Counted from the stretch's first letter, positions 1 to 7,783 are shown. The stretch is DNA of 64,000 bases from Lysobacter sp. CFH 32150 (GCF_022758295.1 NZ_JALDWJ010000007.1:266971-330970); one strand, 5' to 3'. The notes: a model not told the origin generated them from the sequence alone. A program made the numbers and translations.

Positions 1-84
1 GAACGATCCGAATGCCAGCCCAGTTCCGGGCTCCGCGTTGTCGCCCGCGAGCGCCACGCCCGATACCAGCATGCGACCAGCCAT
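1..84 (-). CDS. possible 5' fragment of a gene running off the left edge
   Basis: An open frame on the minus strand starts with ATG at 84 and is still open at the window edge (28 codons, beginning MAGRMLVSGVALAG). Its codons are GC-rich in third position, like the real genes here. There is no recognisable domain and no strong ribosome binding site. It could equally be non-coding sequence left of the attC site, so this is only a candidate. Confidence 0.2.
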   Translation of the reverse strand, partial: MAGRMLVSGVALAGDNAEPGTGLAFGSF

Positions 85-162
85 GTGCGAAAGGATCCGA
101 CCCCTTTGTTGCAGCTCTCTTGGCATCCGTTGCACTGCCCCGCTTCGCCGACTACCGTGGCG

Positions 163-221
163 CATCACTACTCGTTCAAGCCGAAGCTGCTTCGCCGCTC
201 GGCTTGACCCAGGCGTTAGGC
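163..221 (+). other. integron attC-like recombination site (Xanthomonas type)
   Basis: The right end carries the core site GTTAGGC (215-221), matching GTTRRRY. Before it, arms TCAAGCCGAAGC and GCTCGGCTTGA pair around a short loop, leaving one unpaired A in the left arm. A single extrahelical base of this kind is the hallmark of folded attC sites. The left inverse core is degenerate (TCACTACTCG where Xanthomonas sites have CTAACAATTC). The site ends 19 bp before the ATG of the serine hydrolase gene, the usual position for a cassette boundary. No integrase gene is in the window. Confidence 0.7.
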
Positions 222-240
222 GGCACTGACAGGTGAGCCC

Positions 241-1338
241 ATGAAAGGCGTGATGGCCTTCCTTCTTGCATCGATGGCATGCGCCGACGTGTCGGCGGAG
301 CAGAATCAACGTCATGCGGGCGCAGCATCACCAGATATTCCCGCCTTTGTCGCACACCTGGACGTCCTCCGCAAAGCTTCGAACATCCCGGGTTTGTCTG
401 TCGCTGTCGTGAAGGATCAAGCGATCGTTCTCGCATTGGGCTTGGGCTACGCAGACGCCGAACACCGCATTCCTGCTACTGCCGAGACGCCCTACGACAT
501 TGCGTCGGTCGCCAAACCGCTCTCGGCTGTCGTTGCTCTCCGGCTTGTCGAGGAAGGAGTGCTGGACCTCGACCGACCGATGGCGGACTACAGCGAATGG
601 GGAGAGTTCTGCACCGAGTTCAGTCAGCAACCGTCGATATTTGCTAAAGAGCTCCGCTGCCAGCCCCAGGGCCACACGCTCCGGCACTTACTCTCTCACA
701 CGGCCACATCGACGCCCGGCAACCACTTCTCCTACAACCCCGTGCTGTACTCCTGGGCGTCGCGGCCCATCATGGCGGCCGCTGACACACCCTTCTCGAC
801 TCTGGTCGAACGGTATGTCTTCGTGCCTGCCGGCATGACGCGATCGGCGCGGAAACATCGGGATTTGCCCGTGCGAGAGGACCTCGCAAAGCGCCTTGCA
901 CCGCCGCATCGAGTCGCGGCATCTGGTGCCATCGAACGCGCTCCAGCGCTGTCAGCCCAGGGAGACGGCGCCGCGGGCGGCGTCATCACGACGGTCCTCG
1001 ACCTTGCCAGGTTCGACGTCGCACTGGACCAGGGGAAACTGATATCGGCGCAGTCACGAGAAACGATGATGGCGCCGGCGCGATCGGGCAACGGCGACGC
1101 GCTCCCGTATGGCCTTGGTTGGTTTGTGCAGGAATACCAGGGACATGCCCTCGTCTGGCACTCGGGATGGTGGGACGATGCGTACTCCGCGCTGTATTTG
1201 AAGATCCCAGCCCTGGACCTCAGCTTCATCGTGTTGGCCAACAGTGAAGGTGTCTGGTGGGATAACCCACTCGACCAAGCGGAGGTCCAGCGCTCTGAGT
1301 TCGCGCAGGCGTTTATTCGGGCATTCGTAGATGACTGA
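241..1338 (+). CDS. exported serine hydrolase, class C beta-lactamase/DD-peptidase fold
   Basis: A 365-residue protein with a short cleavable-looking N-terminus (MKGVMAFLLASMACADVSA). The penicillin-binding-protein fold is shown by the SVAK catalytic tetrad (SxxK, about residue 92), a following YNP in place of the usual YxN, and a C-terminal HSG box (WHSGWWDD) equivalent to KTG. Family members act as esterases, D-aminopeptidases or beta-lactamases; the substrate cannot be read from sequence. The ATG at 241 follows AGGTGAG at good spacing and lies 19 bp after an attC-like site, so it looks like an integron cassette gene. A second, oppositely oriented attC lies just after its stop codon. Confidence 0.85.
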   Translation: MKGVMAFLLASMACADVSAEQNQRHAGAASPDIPAFVAHLDVLRKASNIPGLSVAVVKDQAIVLALGLGYADAEHRIPATAETPYDIASVAKPLSAVVALRLVEEGVLDLDRPMADYSEWGEFCTEFSQQPSIFAKELRCQPQGHTLRHLLSHTATSTPGNHFSYNPVLYSWASRPIMAAADTPFSTLVERYVFVPAGMTRSARKHRDLPVREDLAKRLAPPHRVAASGAIERAPALSAQGDGAAGGVITTVLDLARFDVALDQGKLISAQSRETMMAPARSGNGDALPYGLGWFVQEYQGHALVWHSGWWDDAYSALYLKIPALDLSFIVLANSEGVWWDNPLDQAEVQRSEFAQAFIRAFVDD

Positions 1339-1356
1339 CCACACTTTGTGGCCGCC

Positions 1357-1416
1357 GCCTCGCGCCTGAATTAAGCCGAGCCGCGAAACGGCTTCGGCTT
1401 GAATGAATTGTTAGCA
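1357..1416 (-). other. integron attC-like site, inverted, with mutated core
   Basis: Read on the minus strand it begins GTGCTAACAATTCATTCAAG, the canonical left end of Xanthomonas attC sites. It folds into an AAGCCGA-A-GCCG / CGGCTCGGCTT stem with the same single extrahelical A as the site at 163-221. Its right core should be GTTAGGC but reads GCGAGGC, so recombination there is probably impaired. It follows directly on the minus-strand gene ending at 1411, whose TAA stop is part of the site (GCTAAC), as in true gene cassettes. Confidence 0.75.
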
Positions 1417-1770
1417 CTCGTCCGATGGACGAATCACTGCGTCTTTACCAGGCCGACACGCAAGCTCGTAATGATGGCCGCCAACGAAGTTGAAGGTAAT
1501 ACGCGAACCCTCCTTCATCTGCGGATCGTTGGGACAGGAGTACCACACGGTCTTGAGGCCAGCCGTGACGTTGGCGGAGAGACGTTGGCCAAAAGCGCGT
1601 GGCTGTGAATCAATGGCATCAATGCCATAGGCAATGCCGACGAGCGTTTGGTCCTCCGAGACAAAGGTGATGGAGGCAGGCTCGGCAGACTGGTGTGGTT
1701 GGACTGGCAGGGCTTGGCCGTCTGCTGCAGCCAAAGCGGACACGACAAGCAGGCTAGATACGCTACCCAT
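1411..1770 (-). CDS. small exported protein of unknown function, cassette gene
   Basis: A 119-residue protein with a signal peptide (MGSVSSLLVVSALAAADGQA). The rest has no domain I recognise. It has two cysteines near the middle and C-terminus (WYSCPND, ELACRPG) that could form a disulfide in the periplasm, plus one at the end (SDEC). The ATG at 1770 is preferred over an ATG 24 bp upstream because AGGTGAT sits just before it. The stop codon TAA is embedded in the inverse core of the attC-like site at 1357-1416, which marks it as an integron cassette. Function unknown. Confidence 0.7.
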   Translation of the reverse strand: MGSVSSLLVVSALAAADGQALPVQPHQSAEPASITFVSEDQTLVGIAYGIDAIDSQPRAFGQRLSANVTAGLKTVWYSCPNDPQMKEGSRITFNFVGGHHYELACRPGKDAVIRPSDEC

Positions 1771-1890
1771 GATGATCACCTCGTTGTGGCCCAAGAGGAC
1801 AGTGCGACAGATCAGTTCTGCAGTGGTTCGGCGGTGTGGGTGCCGGGGCGCCTAGCGGTCGGTGAAAGGCGACGAAAGGTAGGTGATGAG

Positions 1891-1916
1891 TGCTAACAAT
1901 CCATTCAAGCCGAAGC
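1891..1916 (+). other. truncated attC-like site (left arm only)
   Basis: TGCTAACAATCCATTCAAGC followed by CGAAGC matches the left half of the attC sites at 163 and 1357. The expected right arm (about GGCTTCGGCTTAATTC) is missing. The sequence runs straight into GGGTTAATTGCCTCCGTCCCC, which belongs to a hairpin-repeat family found elsewhere in the window. The site was probably destroyed by deletion or by arrival of that repeat. Confidence 0.6.
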
Positions 1917-1921
1917 CCCCT

Positions 1922-1946
1922 CGGGTTAATTGCCTCCGTCCCCTTT
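1922..1946 (+). repeat. GGGACGGAGG-family repeat, half copy
   Basis: TTAATTGCCTCCGTCCCC is one arm of the palindrome that is complete at 17855-17903. No matching left arm is present here. It abuts the truncated attC-like site. Confidence 0.65.
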
Positions 1947-2032
1947 TGTTGCCGCGATCATCGCTGCCCTCTCAGCATCCGCCGGCGCCGCACCGCTGGC
2001 CTTTGGTGTATAGATTTTGGACTCAACGCCAA

Positions 2033-2623
2033 CTAGGGCTTGGCCAGGATGGCGATACGTTCCGCCAACGCCGCGTTGCCCTGCTGCTGAGCCAACGTCT
2101 GCGCATTGACTCCACTGGCGTCGGTCGCGCTGAAATCCGCGCCACGTTCGGCCAAACGGTCGATCAACGACTCGCGCCCGAATAATGCCGCGAACATCGC
2201 AGCGGTCTGACGCATTGTGTTTCGCACGTTGACATCGGTTCGCGTCTCGCGCAGTAGCCGCTCGGCAACTGCCGTTTCGCCTTTGAACAACGCCCCCATC
2301 AACGCCGTGTTGCCGCGTGCGTCGGCCGCATTGGGATCGGCGCCTGCCTCGAGCAGCACGTCCACGATCCCGAGTCGACCGTAATAGGCAGCAAGTATCA
2401 GCGGAGTGGAACCGCGCTCATCCCGCGACTCGACATCGACGCCTTTCGCGATCAGGTCACGCAGCAAGGGGGCATCATCGGCGCGCACGGCATCGAAGAC
2501 ATAGGCGTTCAGCGTCTGCGGACGCAGATCCCTCGGTTCGGTGATATCCGCCGCGACTGCCACGAACGGAATCGCCATTGCGATGGAGAGGAGACTGCTC
2601 AGTAGCCAGGTGTTCATAAGCAT
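2033..2623 (-). CDS. ankB: periplasmic ankyrin-repeat protein, catalase partner (AnkB-like)
   Basis: A 196-residue protein with a signal peptide ending VAVAADI (about residue 25). At least four ankyrin repeats follow (motifs GSTPLILAAYYGRLGIVDVL, GNTALMGALFKGETAVAERL, RQTAAMFAALFGRESLIDRL). It lies 98 bp downstream of the catalase gene on the same strand. In Pseudomonas aeruginosa the equivalent pair is katB-ankB, where AnkB is needed for full activity of the periplasmic catalase; that role is transferred here by synteny and domain content. The start could be the ATG at 2617 rather than 2623. Confidence 0.85.
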   Translation of the reverse strand: MLMNTWLLSSLLSIAMAIPFVAVAADITEPRDLRPQTLNAYVFDAVRADDAPLLRDLIAKGVDVESRDERGSTPLILAAYYGRLGIVDVLLEAGADPNAADARGNTALMGALFKGETAVAERLLRETRTDVNVRNTMRQTAAMFAALFGRESLIDRLAERGADFSATDASGVNAQTLAQQQGNAALAERIAILAKP

Positions 2624-2721
2624 CCGTTGTGGTTGTCACGGCACGGGGGAAAAGGATGCCCGGAGCGGTGCTCCGTCTTGGGAGAGCGGCGCATTGCGCC
2701 GCCCCGGGCGTGAACTGTGGT

Positions 2722-4245
2722 TTATTCGCTCAAGGTCGCGGATTGCTGCCGCACTTTGTCCAGATCGGCCTTCAATACCTGCACCAGACGGCTTCCGTAG
2801 TCGGCGTCGGCTTTGAAGAAGTAGGCGAGCATCGTGTAGCGGGTGTCCTCGTCCTTGACCTGCCCGAGGTCGCCAGCCAGGTTGCCGATGAGGTTCTTGC
2901 GCTCGGATGCGGACAACGATCGGTAGAACTCGCCGGCCTGACGGAAGTTGAGCGTACGGCCGATGCGAGCCTGCTGCGTGCTGCCCGACAGCGGCAGACG
3001 GCTGTACTGATCCCGACTGTTCTGTGGCTTGGGCGCGAGCCGCGAGGGCTCGTAGTTGACGGTGCCGGTTCGGCCGCCGTAGTTGAGCTGTCCGTCCTGA
3101 TTGTTGTTATTGACCGCAACCTTCGGCGCGTTGATCGGCAACTGCATCACGTTGGTACCGATGCGATGCAGCTGGGTGTCCGCATAGGAAAACACCCGCC
3201 CCTGCAGCAGACGGTCTTCCGAGGGCTCGATACCCTGGACCAGATTCGCAGGGGCGAACGCGCTCTGTTCGGTCTCCTGGAACACGTTGCCCGGATTGCG
3301 GTTGAGCGTCATCGTGCCGACTTTCACCTCCGGCACACCGGTCCAGATCTTGGTCGGATCGAGCGGATCAAAATCGAACTTGCCCAGCTCGTCCGGTTGC
3401 AGGATCTGCACGTAGAGATCCCACTTGGGAAAATCCCCGCGCGCGACGGCTTCCATCAAGTCGCGCGAGGCGTGATTGAAGTCTGTGCCCTGCACCAGCC
3501 GGGCCTCGGCGGTACTCAGGTTCTTCTCGCCCTGCAGGCTGTTCCAGTGGAACTTGACGTAGACGTACTTACCGTCTGCATCGACCAGCTTGTAGGCATG
3601 CACCCCATTGCCGTCCATCTGCCGATAGTTGCTGGGTGTGCCGTAGTCCGAATAGACCCGCGAGAGCATGTGCGTGGCTTCGGGCACATGGGAGAAGAAG
3701 TCGAATACGCGATTGGGATCCTGCAAATTGGTGTCCGGCCCGGGCTTGAGCGAGTGCACCATGTCCGGGAACTTGATTGCATCGCGGATGAAGAACACCG
3801 GCAGGTTGTTTCCGACCAGGTCCCAGTTGCCCTCGCTTGTGTAGAACTTGGTTGCGAAACCACGTGGATCGCGCAGCGTTTCCGGCGAATGAGTCCCGTG
3901 AATGACGGTCGAGAAGCGAACGAAGACCGGCGTGATGGTGCCCGGTACGAACACCTTGGCCCGCGTGTACCGGGAGATGTCCCCGGTCACGACGAATTCG
4001 CCGTGCGCCCCGGTACCACGAGCGTGGACGACGCGCTCGGGAACGCGCTCCCGGTCGAATCGCTGCAGCTTTTGAATCAGCTGTACGTCCTGGAGCAATA
4101 CCGGTCCATCAGGACCCGCGGTTTGCGAATTCTGGTTGTCCCCGACCACTGCGCCGTTGTCGCGGGTCAAGGCTGTCTGTGCCATGGCCGAGCCGCTGAC
4201 AACGACAGCGAGCGCGACCAACAAAGCTGGATTCTTGTACTGCAT
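2722..4245 (-). CDS. katB: exported monofunctional haem catalase (KatB-like)
   Basis: A 507-residue protein that breaks down hydrogen peroxide to water and oxygen. The signal peptide ends ...VVVSGSAMAQT (about residue 23), so it acts in the periplasm. The catalytic signature RERVVHARGTGAHG follows (seen as PERVVHARGTGAHG, distal His near residue 74). Other landmarks are the distal Asn region GNWDLVGNNLPVFF and the haem-ligand region RVFSYADTQLHRIG containing the proximal Tyr. The length matches small-subunit catalases. The ATG at 4245 is chosen because AAGGA lies about 8 bp before it; a TTG two codons earlier is also open. The ankyrin gene follows downstream. The upstream 280 bp hold two hairpin repeats that could affect transcription. 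Confidence 0.95.
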   Translation of the reverse strand: MQYKNPALLVALAVVVSGSAMAQTALTRDNGAVVGDNQNSQTAGPDGPVLLQDVQLIQKLQRFDRERVPERVVHARGTGAHGEFVVTGDISRYTRAKVFVPGTITPVFVRFSTVIHGTHSPETLRDPRGFATKFYTSEGNWDLVGNNLPVFFIRDAIKFPDMVHSLKPGPDTNLQDPNRVFDFFSHVPEATHMLSRVYSDYGTPSNYRQMDGNGVHAYKLVDADGKYVYVKFHWNSLQGEKNLSTAEARLVQGTDFNHASRDLMEAVARGDFPKWDLYVQILQPDELGKFDFDPLDPTKIWTGVPEVKVGTMTLNRNPGNVFQETEQSAFAPANLVQGIEPSEDRLLQGRVFSYADTQLHRIGTNVMQLPINAPKVAVNNNNQDGQLNYGGRTGTVNYEPSRLAPKPQNSRDQYSRLPLSGSTQQARIGRTLNFRQAGEFYRSLSASERKNLIGNLAGDLGQVKDEDTRYTMLAYFFKADADYGSRLVQVLKADLDKVRQQSATLSE

Positions 4246-4371
4246 CGGCAATCCTTGAAAGAGGTTTGCCGCTCTCCCACACGCAGGATCGAGGGAAGTT
4301 AGCTATCTGTAAAATCGATTTTCTGGATGAACCGAATAGGCTCTGCCTATCGAATTGCGGCCAACACCGAA

Positions 4372-4461
4372 TTGGGGACAGAGGCAATTAGTCCTCCTTA
4401 ATTGCCTCCAAAACAGGGGTCAGAGTAGGTTTTCTTGAATTAGTACTCTGACCCCTTTTTC
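4372..4461 (+). repeat. two adjacent hairpin repeats upstream of the catalase gene
   Basis: The first (4372-4410) pairs GAGGCAATTA with TTAATTGCCTC and has a GGGGACAGAGG end. The second (4416-4457) has GGGGTCAGAGTA facing TACTCTGACCCC. The two represent the two related palindrome families scattered over the first 19 kb, here side by side. The second ends CCCCTTTTT on the plus strand. Confidence 0.8.
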
Positions 4462-4525
4462 AGTTAGGACTGCGGCTCTTGAACATGCAGGCCTAGAATT
4501 GACCTTCCTCCGAAGGAGCGCTGCC

Positions 4526-5152
4526 ATGTCCGATGTCACGCCCGTCCGCGATCCTCGCAACGATGCGTTGATCACGCCACAGAACGCCGTTCTCGCCCTG
4601 ATCGACTACCAGCCGGAACAGTACGCAGGCGTCACGTCGATGCCGCACGACGAGCTGCTCGCCAACGTCACGCTGCTGGGCGAAGTGGCCACCGCCTTCG
4701 CGCTGCCGGTCGTGCTGAGCACGGTGTACGTGCGCCATGGCATGGGCGCGACGAATCCCGAACTGCGCGCCGCGCTGCCGGGCGTGGAAGAAATCGATCG
4801 CACCACCATGAATTCGTGGGAAGACCCCGAGTTCCGCGACGCGGTCACCGCGACAGGTCGCCGCAAGCTGATCATCGCGGGCCTGTGGACCGAGGTCTGC
4901 GTCGCCTTCCCTACACTCGACGCCCTGCGTGAGGGCTTCGAGGTCTACTTCGTCGTCGATGCCATCGGCGGTGTCAGCACGACGGCGCACGAGGCCGCAG
5001 TGCAACGCATGATCCAGGCGGGCGCGACACCGATCACCGTACTTGCGCTGGCATGCGAACTGCAGCGCGACTGGGGCCGCCCTGGCGCCGACCGCCTGCG
5101 CAGCGCGATGCGGGGATATTTCGTGGCACGACGCGGGCGACGTACGGGGTGA
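4526..5152 (+). CDS. isochorismatase-family cysteine hydrolase
   Basis: A 208-residue alpha/beta hydrolase of the isochorismatase-like (YcaC/nicotinamidase) superfamily. The three catalytic positions are visible: Asp in ALIDYQPEQY, Lys in GRRKLIIAGL and nucleophilic Cys in GLWTEVCVAFP. The family cleaves amides, isochorismate or similar compounds; the substrate here is not predictable. The ATG at 4526 is preceded by GAAGGAGC at ideal spacing, so the longer TTG-initiated frame is not used. It has no signal peptide and is cytoplasmic. A strong hairpin at 5188-5212 follows. Confidence 0.88.
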   Translation: MSDVTPVRDPRNDALITPQNAVLALIDYQPEQYAGVTSMPHDELLANVTLLGEVATAFALPVVLSTVYVRHGMGATNPELRAALPGVEEIDRTTMNSWEDPEFRDAVTATGRRKLIIAGLWTEVCVAFPTLDALREGFEVYFVVDAIGGVSTTAHEAAVQRMIQAGATPITVLALACELQRDWGRPGADRLRSAMRGYFVARRGRRTG

Positions 5153-5187
5153 AGCCGGTCGCTGCCACTACCAAACCCCGTGTCATG

Positions 5188-5212
5188 CGAAGGCCCCGGT
5201 GTGGGGCCTTCG
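5188..5212 (+). terminator. hairpin after the isochorismatase gene, probable terminator
   Basis: CGAAGGCCCC and GGGGCCTTCG form a perfect 10-bp stem with a GGTGT loop 36 bp after the stop codon. It is followed by CTTTC rather than a long T run, so termination strength is uncertain. Confidence 0.6.
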
Positions 5213-5221
5213 CTTTCAGCG

Positions 5222-5259
5222 ACTCGTAGGCGCATTAGCCAAGGCGTAATGCGCCGAAT
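5222..5259 (+). repeat. short CGCATTAGCC/GGCGTAATGCG dispersed repeat
   Basis: CGTAGGCGCATTAGCC faces GGCGTAATGCGCCG. A longer copy of the same family lies at 16367-16464 and another at 19020-19056. It is non-coding. Confidence 0.6.
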
Positions 5260-5271
5260 GCCGAATGATGG

Positions 5272-5370
5272 CTACTTCGCTTCCGCCAGCCGCGCTCGAA
5301 TCGCCGGCGCCCACGCGCTGGACGCGAGTTCCTTCTCCAGCCGCGCAGCAGATTGGCCTCCACCTCAGGC
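5272..5370 (-). pseudogene. possible gene remnant (C-terminal fragment)
   Basis: About 31 codons are open on the minus strand and end in TAG at 5272-5274. They read as plausible coding sequence (AARLEKELASSAWAPAIRAR, then LAEAK and stop) with high third-position GC. An in-frame TGA and a GGGACGGAGG-family repeat half lie just upstream, so any original gene has lost its 5' part. Together with the neighbouring repeats this accounts for most of the 310 bp between 5153 and 5463. Confidence 0.3.
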
Positions 5371-5388
5371 CGGAACAAACGGGAACAA

Positions 5389-5410
5389 ACGGGACGGAGG
5401 CAATTAAGCA
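5389..5410 (+). repeat. GGGACGGAGG-family repeat, half copy
   Basis: GGGACGGAGGCAATTAAGC is the left arm of the palindrome seen complete at 17855. It is preceded by two copies of GGAACAAAC. Confidence 0.6.
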
Positions 5411-5463
5411 GAACTATTTGCATCGCGATCAACCGGCTGCTTTCAGCCAGAAGCGGACATCGC

Positions 5464-6207
5464 CTAATTCGCCCCGGGCACGGCGTATGGATCGAGATCT
5501 GCCAATGCCATCGTCGCGGCCATCTTTTCGGGCGAAATCAGCAACCGTTGGCTGGCAAACTTGCGCGCGCAACGTGCGGCCAAGACCGAAAAGGCGTGGC
5601 GCAGCGTTCGACCACCGTCGGATTCCAGCGCAGCGAACAGCGGCGCCTCCTTGCGAGGCGGCAGTATCTTGTCGACAACGGTGTCGCAGCGCATCCACGC
5701 ATCGGTATGGCGCGTGGCGACGTTGATCAATTGAAATTCCAGGGCAAGGTGCGGTTGTCCCTGTTTCCTCATCGCGTAAACGTGCTGCCATGCCAGCGTG
5801 CGGACGTCCAGGATGAAGTCGACGTCTGGGTGCAGCGCGGCGATACGTTTCGGGCGCGTTTCGTCCGTCTGCGTGGTATCGACCGCGCGCGGCTGCAGTC
5901 CGTAGGCGTCGCGCAGTGCGGTGGCCAGCAAATCACGTGCGACGACGCTGGGGTCCGTCAGTTCGTTGCTCGTCTTGAATCCCTCGTCCTTCACTTTCGC
6001 CAGGGCGGGGTGCACCAGGACACCGGCCCACACCGCGCCGCGATCCGTTCGGATGTAAGGCGTTGGCGCATGCAGCGTGATCGCCATCGTCTTGCCTTGC
6101 ATCGAAAGAATGTCGATCGCCGTCAGGTGCGTGCGGTCCTGGATGCGCGCGGCGGGCGCCGGGAACGCGAGCGCGACAATCGAGAGCGCGCATGCCATCG
6201 AAAGCAT
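5464..6207 (-). CDS. exported protein of unknown function
   Basis: A 247-residue protein with a clear signal peptide (MLSMACALSIVALAFPAPAA). The mature part is soluble, with no transmembrane helix and no family I recognise. Phrases such as YIRTDRGAVWAGVLVHPALA and VDFILDVRTLAW suggest a beta-rich domain. The ATG at 6207 is preferred over an upstream TTG (6255) because it places the signal peptide at the N-terminus. It lies 84 bp after the NnrU gene on the same strand, so the two may be co-transcribed, although the second NnrU copy lacks this partner. Confidence 0.6.
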   Translation of the reverse strand: MLSMACALSIVALAFPAPAARIQDRTHLTAIDILSMQGKTMAITLHAPTPYIRTDRGAVWAGVLVHPALAKVKDEGFKTSNELTDPSVVARDLLATALRDAYGLQPRAVDTTQTDETRPKRIAALHPDVDFILDVRTLAWQHVYAMRKQGQPHLALEFQLINVATRHTDAWMRCDTVVDKILPPRKEAPLFAALESDGGRTLRHAFSVLAARCARKFASQRLLISPEKMAATMALADLDPYAVPGAN

Positions 6208-6291
6208 TGGACGCCGAGTCCGGATATTCGTCGAGTCCACGCGCAAGTTCCCCAAACTGCTCAGTGATGCGCCAAGTTTACCAAGGCCCTG

Positions 6292-7002
6292 TTATCCGAC
6301 CCCGAGAAACCGCCACGGATTCACATCGTAGACCGGCCGATGCAGTGCGATCAGCATGAACCAGAGCAGCACGCCGATGGCGATGCGCCATAGCCCGATC
6401 TCGGCGAAGGCGAAGTGGTTGCGGCCCTGGCGGATCGCCGCGAACGGCAGGATCGAAGTGACGCGGGCGAACGCGGCCCATTGCCCGGGCGCGCGCCTGG
6501 CGTACTTGGCGTCGAGGCTGAACATGCCGGCGACGGCCACGGCGAGAAAGGCGCCGGTGAAGATCGCGCCACCCAGCGTGCCAATGACGATCATGTGCGC
6601 GGCCGCCCACAGCGCGAACGACCACAGCATCGGATAGCGCGTCACGCGCAGGATGCCGATCGCCGGCGTCTCGGACATCAGCGCGCGGGCACCTGCGACC
6701 GACGTGGGATTGGGCACCGTCAACGCACTGACCAGCAGCACGGTGGCCGGGATCAACAGCAGGATGCACAGCACCACCAGCCAACCCGGCGCCTGCCACA
6801 GGACGCGCACCGGCCCGGCCGCGCCCCAGGCCAGCCCGAGCCAGACGATATTGGCGACGGAGACCAGCGAGAACGCGCCGCGGAAACCGCGTTCGCCCAA
6901 CACCTGGACGAATCGTTCGCGCAGCGTGGTGCCGGCGATCCCGATATGCACGAAGACCCACACGACTGCGGCAGCGATGAGCGAGGCGAGTTCCGGTGTC
7001 AT
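6292..7002 (-). CDS. NnrU-family integral membrane protein, copy 1
   Basis: A 236-residue protein with about six to seven hydrophobic segments (VVWVFVHIGIAG near the N-terminus; WLVVLCILLLIPATVLLVSA in the middle). It contains family features such as RVTRYPMLWSFALWAAAHM and GRNHFAFAEIGLWR. NnrU proteins were first linked to nitric-oxide/nitrite metabolism, and relatives act in isoprenoid and haem-related membrane steps; no denitrification genes lie nearby, so the role is open. The protein is about 96% identical to the one at 15052-15762 (nine differences in 236). The duplication extends through the 5' flank to about 7112. Confidence 0.85.
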   Translation of the reverse strand: MTPELASLIAAAVVWVFVHIGIAGTTLRERFVQVLGERGFRGAFSLVSVANIVWLGLAWGAAGPVRVLWQAPGWLVVLCILLLIPATVLLVSALTVPNPTSVAGARALMSETPAIGILRVTRYPMLWSFALWAAAHMIVIGTLGGAIFTGAFLAVAVAGMFSLDAKYARRAPGQWAAFARVTSILPFAAIRQGRNHFAFAEIGLWRIAIGVLLWFMLIALHRPVYDVNPWRFLGVG

Positions 7003-7112
7003 GGGCGGAGTCCTTCTGGACGTGGCGGGGTCACCTGTCCGCGATCTTAGGCCGCTTTGTGGACGAAGGAACGGAGGGAAATGGCCCCCGCTTAATGACC
7101 TCCGTCCCCTTT
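6292..7112. repeat. direct repeat of about 820 bp, copy 1 (NnrU unit)
   Basis: This segment recurs at 15052-15872 in the same orientation, with only scattered substitutions across the NnrU gene, its start region and the flanking hairpin repeat. Homology starts at ATCCG(A/G)CCCCGAGAAACC and ends in the CCTCCGTCCCCTTT arm of the hairpin. Confidence 0.9.
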
Positions 7113-7113
7113 G
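7066..7113 (+). repeat. GGGACGGAGG-family hairpin (degenerate)
   Basis: GGAACGGAGGGAAATGGCCC is opposed by CTTAATGACCTCCGTCCCC. It marks the outer end of the segment duplicated at 15826-15873. Confidence 0.7.
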
Positions 7114-7223
7114 TTTATGCCCTTTGTTTATGCGCTTGGGTCTACGGGCGAGCAGGCGGAACGCCGGTCGCGATCCGCGCATGCGAAACTCGGCCGCAGA
7201 TCCGGACACGAAGGGTAGGCGCC

Positions 7224-7783
7224 ATGGAAGAGGCCCCGCACGCGGTCCCCGTCACTCAATGGCTGGCCCGCGCCCGAGCAGGTGAGGCCGGCGCGCTCGA
7301 TGCCGCCTACGCGGCGGTCTATGACGAACTGAAGCGCGCCGCGCGGTTGCAGCTGCGGCGCATGCGCGACGCCTTCGAGACCACCGCGCTGGTGCACGAG
7401 GCCTACCTCAAGCTGGCCGGCGGCGCACAACTGGCGGCGCTCGACCGCGACCACCTGCTGGCGCTGTCCGCTCGCGCCATGCGACAGGTATTGGTGGACG
7501 ACGCGCGCGTGCGTAAGGCGGACAAACGCGGCGGCGGGCAGCAAGCGTTGACGCTGACCGAACGACTGGACGCAGGCGAGCGCGCGGTGGTCGAAGTGCT
7601 GGCGCTGGATGAACTGCTGCAGGCGCTGCACCGGGCCGACGAACGCGCCGCGCAGATCGTCGAGCTGCGCTACTTCGGCGGCTACTCGGAAACCGAGATC
7701 GCACAGATGTTGGGCATTAGCGACCGCACCCTGCGCCGCGACTGGCGCAGGGCCCGGGCCTTCCTGCTCGCGGAGATGGGCAG

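Noticed and set aside
102..150. Similarity between CCCCTTTGTTGC... (102) and CCCCTTTTGTTGCC... (1941) as boundaries of one inserted unit
   Set aside because: The match is short and imperfect, no target duplication is visible, and CCCCTTTTGTT occurs at several repeats. It is too weak to call.
2629..4302. 557-codon open frame on the plus strand opposite the catalase gene
   Set aside because: It is an antisense shadow: the catalase on the minus strand has full family motifs, and high GC keeps other frames open. The same applies to the long frames opposite aceE (25643-28327) and maeB (32211-35363).
7003..7209. Longer start for NnrU copy 1 (ATG at 7209)
   Set aside because: The extension is Arg/Pro-rich and includes the hairpin repeat; the second copy begins at the equivalent ATG (15762) with the same leader.
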